From: an uncultured Sphingomonadales bacterium | GTDB lineage: Bacteria > Pseudomonadota > Alphaproteobacteria > Sphingomonadales > Sphingomonadaceae | Reading direction: 5' to 3' | Length of the DNA: 64,000 bases | Assembly: GCA_903832325.1 (NCBI GenBank) | Contig: CAILBC010000023.1 | Span: forward strand, 124,001-188,000 | Translations under genes and position numbers: made by a program | Notes under the pieces: generated by a model | The model's input: only the letters and a program-made list of their open reading frames with translations | Databases searched by the model: none | Told to the model about the DNA's origin: nothing | Shown: positions 61,381-64,000 of the stretch, piece after piece | How positions within the stretch are numbered: position 1 is the first letter of the stretch | Layout of the letters: every line of letters starts with the position of its first letter

Positions 61381-62086
61381 CCGGCCGGCGGGATTGACCG
61401 GCTTTTTGCGCAATATCGCATTCTATGCGCTGTTTTACGGCGGCAGCGTGCCGCTGCTCGCGCTCAACGTGGTCACGCTGCTGCTGCCGCGCGGGGTTCT
61501 GTTCGTGATGGTGCGGATCTGGTGCGGCTGGCACCGCTGGTGCTGCCGCCAGCTGCTGGGCATGCGGGTGGAAATCGAAGGCCAGGTGCCCGATCATGCC
61601 GTGCTCTGCGCGATGCGCCACGAATCCTTTTTCGAAGCGATCGATCTGCCGATCCTGCTGAAAAACCCGGTGGTTTTTGCCAAGCAGGAACTGTTTGCGA
61701 TTCCCGTCTGGGGCCGGCTGGGGCGGCATTACGGGCTGGTCACGGTGGATCGCGGCGATGGCGCGCGCGCCCTGCGCGCGATGATCGCCGCCGCCCGCGC
61801 GCTGGCACTGCGCCCTGGCCAGGCGCGCCCGCTGGTGATCTTTCCCGAAGGCACGCGCGTGCCGCACGGCGCATCGCCGCCGCTGCAGGCGGGCTTTGCC
61901 GGGCTGTACAAGATGATGAACCTGCCGGTTGTGCCGATCGCGGTCAATAGCGGCCGGCTCTATCACCGCTGGTGGAAACGCGCCGGCGTGGTGCGCTATC
62001 GCATCGGCGCGGAAATTCCCGCCGGCCTGCCGCGCGACGTGATCGAGGCGCGCGTGCACGAGGCGATCAACGCGCTGAACGTGTGA
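61367..62086 (+). CDS. plsC: 1-acyl-sn-glycerol-3-phosphate acyltransferase (PlsC family)
   Basis: This 239-aa membrane acyltransferase adds the second acyl chain to lysophosphatidic acid. An N-terminal membrane helix (about 12-45) precedes the PlsC domain, with A-M-R-H-E-S-F-F-E as the His-containing motif I, F-P-E-G-T-R as motif III and V-V-P-I-A-V as motif IV. The first motif departs from the usual N-H-x-S-x-x-D spelling. Overlaps the DUF218 gene by 14 bases. Confidence 0.88.
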   Translation: MPIADRPAGLTGFLRNIAFYALFYGGSVPLLALNVVTLLLPRGVLFVMVRIWCGWHRWCCRQLLGMRVEIEGQVPDHAVLCAMRHESFFEAIDLPILLKNPVVFAKQELFAIPVWGRLGRHYGLVTVDRGDGARALRAMIAAARALALRPGQARPLVIFPEGTRVPHGASPPLQAGFAGLYKMMNLPVVPIAVNSGRLYHRWWKRAGVVRYRIGAEIPAGLPRDVIEARVHEAINALNV

Positions 62087-62124
62087 GAGTCGGATTGAAA
62101 ACTCCGGTGGTGCCGGCTTCAGGA

Positions 62125-63066
62125 TCAGGGCGCCTCGGTCGCCCCGGCATGATCGCTGCGGCCGAAATCGGGGCGCGCGTCATCCTGGCCCATTTCGATG
62201 ATCGAACGGCGGATTGCGCGGGTGCGGGTGAAATGGTCGAACAATTCGGGCCCGTCGCTGTCGCGGATCGCGGTTTCCAGCGCGGCCAGATCACGATTGA
62301 ACCGGCCCAGCATGGCAAGCACGGCATCGCGGTTTGACAGGAACACATCGCGCCACATTGTCGGATCAGACGCGGCAATGCGGGTGAAATCGCGAAACCC
62401 GCCGGCGGAAAACTTGATCACTTCGCTTTGCGTCACGCGTTCCAGATCGGATGCCGTGCCGACAATGCAATAGGCGATCAGGTGCGGCAGATGGCTCGTC
62501 ACCGCGAGCACCAGATCGTGGTGTTCGGCATCCATCGTTTCCACGCGCGCGCCAAACGCTTCCCACAGCGCGACCAGCCGCGCCAGATCGCGCGGATCGG
62601 CATCGGCGGGCGGGGTGAGGATGCACCAGCGATTGCGGAACAGGCTGGCAAAGCCGGCGTCGGGCCCGCTTTGTTCGGTGCCTGCCACCGGGTGAGCCGG
62701 GATCACGCTGCGCCCGGGCAGCGCCTCGGCCAGCGCGGCGGCCACGCCGGCCTTGCTCGATCCCACATCACTGATCACCACCCCGGGGGCAAGGCCCGGC
62801 GCCATGGCGCGCGCGGCATCGCCCATGGCGCCCACCGGCACGCAGAGCACCACCAGATCGGCCCCGGCCACTGCCGCAGCCGCGCTGTCGCCGATCCTGT
62901 CTGCCAGGCCGATCGCGCGCGCGCGGTCGCGCACCGCCGGATCGGCATCATGGCCGGTAACCACCACGCCCGGCAGGCTTTCCCGCACCGCGCGTGCCAC
63001 CGACCCGCCCAGCAGGCCAAGGCCGATTACCGCGACATGACGAAACGGCAGTTCGGCCGCGGTCAT
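62125..63066 (-). CDS. tyrA: Prephenate/arogenate dehydrogenase family protein
   Basis: This 313-aa NAD(P)-dependent dehydrogenase acts in tyrosine synthesis, oxidising prephenate or arogenate. N-terminal Rossmann motif [26 protein letters not shown], and the helical dimer domain with T-S-H-L-P-H-L are present. The ATG at 63066 overlaps the hisC stop by four bases, the common hisC-tyrA pairing of aromatic amino-acid genes in alphaproteobacteria. No ACT domain. Confidence 0.94.
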   Translation of the reverse strand: MTAAELPFRHVAVIGLGLLGGSVARAVRESLPGVVVTGHDADPAVRDRARAIGLADRIGDSAAAAVAGADLVVLCVPVGAMGDAARAMAPGLAPGVVISDVGSSKAGVAAALAEALPGRSVIPAHPVAGTEQSGPDAGFASLFRNRWCILTPPADADPRDLARLVALWEAFGARVETMDAEHHDLVLAVTSHLPHLIAYCIVGTASDLERVTQSEVIKFSAGGFRDFTRIAASDPTMWRDVFLSNRDAVLAMLGRFNRDLAALETAIRDSDGPELFDHFTRTRAIRRSIIEMGQDDARPDFGRSDHAGATEAP

Positions 63067-64000
63067 GCCGCCTCCCCGGCCAGCCGCGCCAGCACGCCGG
63101 CGATGTGATCCATCTGTTCTGCGGTGCCGATGGTGATGCGCAGGCATTGCGGCAGGCCCTGCCCCGGCAGCCAGCGGGTGATATAGCCATGGTCCATTAG
63201 CGCGCGATAGGCGGCTTCGGCCGAAAGCGCGCCACCAAATTCGATCAGCACGAAATTGGCCTCGCTCGGCAGGGGGCGCAGGCCATGGTTGCCCAGCGCG
63301 GCGATCGCTGCGGCAAAGCGTGCGCGTTCGCGCGCATTGTGATCGCGCGAGCGGAGCACGAAATCCTGATCGCCCACTGCGGCCAGCGCGGTCGCCTGCG
63401 CCGAAAGCGAGAGATTGAACGGCCCGCGGATGCGGCCCAGCATGTCGATCAGCGCGGCATCGCCGGTGGCCCAGCCCACGCGTTCGCCCGCCAGGCCATA
63501 AATCTTTGAAAACGTCCGCGTGACCAGCACATTGGCAGCGCGCGCCGCCAAATCCAGCGCGCCATCATCATCGCCGGGCGCGACATATTCGGCATAGGCC
63601 TGGTCAATCACCAGCAGAATGTCGCTGCGCAGCCCGGCGTGCAGCCGCGCGACCGCATCGCGGCCGATATAGCTGCCGGTGGGGTTGTTGGGATTGGCCA
63701 GGAACACCACGCGCGTTGCCGGGGTAACGGCTGCGAGCAGGGCATCGACATCGGTGCCGTAATCGCGATCGGGCGCCACCACCGGGGCCGCCCCGCAGCG
63801 CCGCGCGGCAATATCATAGACCGAAAAGCCATAGCGGACGTAGAGCACTTCGTCCCCCGGCCCGGCAAAGGCCTGCGCCGCGAGATTGAGCAGTTCATCG
63901 GACCCGGTGCCCATCACGATGCGATCCGGCGCGATCGCGTGCAACGCGCCCAGCGCGGTGCGCAGCGCCACACTGTCGGGATCGGGATAGCGCGCCTGGT
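63063..64000 (-). CDS. hisC: Histidinol-phosphate aminotransferase (5' part beyond window)
   Basis: This is the C-terminal ~312 residues of a class I/II PLP aminotransferase. The frame is open to base 64000, so the start is outside the window. Motifs: [23 protein letters not shown], the PLP-lysine motif [15 protein letters not shown], and the C-terminal L-R-I-T-I-G-T. Coupled to tyrA, so it may serve aromatic as well as histidine transamination, as dual HisC enzymes do. Confidence 0.93.
   Translation of the reverse strand, partial: QARYPDPDSVALRTALGALHAIAPDRIVMGTGSDELLNLAAQAFAGPGDEVLYVRYGFSVYDIAARRCGAAPVVAPDRDYGTDVDALLAAVTPATRVVFLANPNNPTGSYIGRDAVARLHAGLRSDILLVIDQAYAEYVAPGDDDGALDLAARAANVLVTRTFSKIYGLAGERVGWATGDAALIDMLGRIRGPFNLSLSAQATALAAVGDQDFVLRSRDHNARERARFAAAIAALGNHGLRPLPSEANFVLIEFGGALSAEAAYRALMDHGYITRWLPGQGLPQCLRITIGTAEQMDHIAGVLARLAGEAA

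Overview
The window is 64 kb of GC-rich, densely packed chromosomal DNA. The organism is most likely an aerobic alphaproteobacterium of the order Sphingomonadales (Novosphingobium- or Sphingomonas-like). This is inferred from gene content and gene order: many TonB/outer-membrane systems, an ftsE-ftsX block divergent from a DUF3426 zinc-ribbon gene, rplM-rpsI, a CtaA/Cox15-type heme A synthase, and several families of GC-rich palindromic intergenic repeats. No 16S gene is present, so the assignment is an inference. Most genes overlap their neighbours by 1-4 bases (ATGA junctions) and form short operons. I see no insertion sequence, prophage, CRISPR array or replication origin.

Layout. 1-6935 (minus): a large PstS-like phosphate-binding-type secreted protein, an orphan TpsB (FhaC/ShlB) outer-membrane transporter, an ExbB fused to DUF2341 and LamG-like domains, ExbD and a partial TonB. 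7403-17556 (plus): an eleven-gene type II secretion operon in the order E F G H I J L M N/C D K. A Pho-box-like 7-4-7 direct repeat lies at the front of it. Together these two blocks look like a surface and secretion module for phosphate acquisition (inference). 17579-19430: cell-wall hydrolase and two small unknowns. 19593-24927: a LysR regulator divergent from dabB-dabA and a PII-like gene, which is a DAB-type inorganic carbon accumulation operon whose DabA keeps all four zinc-site residues. 24939-27846: a MerC-like membrane protein behind a Zur-like palindrome, heme A synthase preceded by a 14-bp minisatellite, and rplM-rpsI with a strong terminator. 27935-34226: hydrolase/FMN-glutamate-synthase pair, M28 peptidase, formamidase-like protein and unknowns. 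34364-37559: a TonB-dependent receptor divergent from a siderophore-interacting ferric reductase, with AT-rich palindromes between them. 37641-43279: gamma-glutamyltransferase, a LytS/LytTR two-component pair, nadC and RNase T2. 43248-46989 (minus): an enolase-superfamily dehydratase, GMC oxidoreductase and LysR cassette. 47339-49669: YaiI, BaiN-like flavoprotein and spermidine-synthase-like genes. 49792-50532: an orphan nuclease with cytolethal-distending-toxin B (CdtB) motifs, followed by a second 14-bp minisatellite. 50726-57522: DUF924, a 935-aa propeller/phosphoesterase, an amidase, TrhO and a YcaC-like hydrolase. 57759-57845: tRNA-Leu(GAG). 58000-64000: DUF3426 protein, ftsE, ftsX, a YdcF/DUF218 protein, plsC, tyrA and partial hisC.

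The points most worth following up are the CdtB-like orphan (no CdtA or CdtC beside it), the PstS-like/TpsB/ExbB-LamG/TonB module next to the T2SS, the DAB operon with no visible RuBisCO or carboxysome gene, and the clustering of short tandem repeats of 12-15 bp, both between genes and in frame inside genes.
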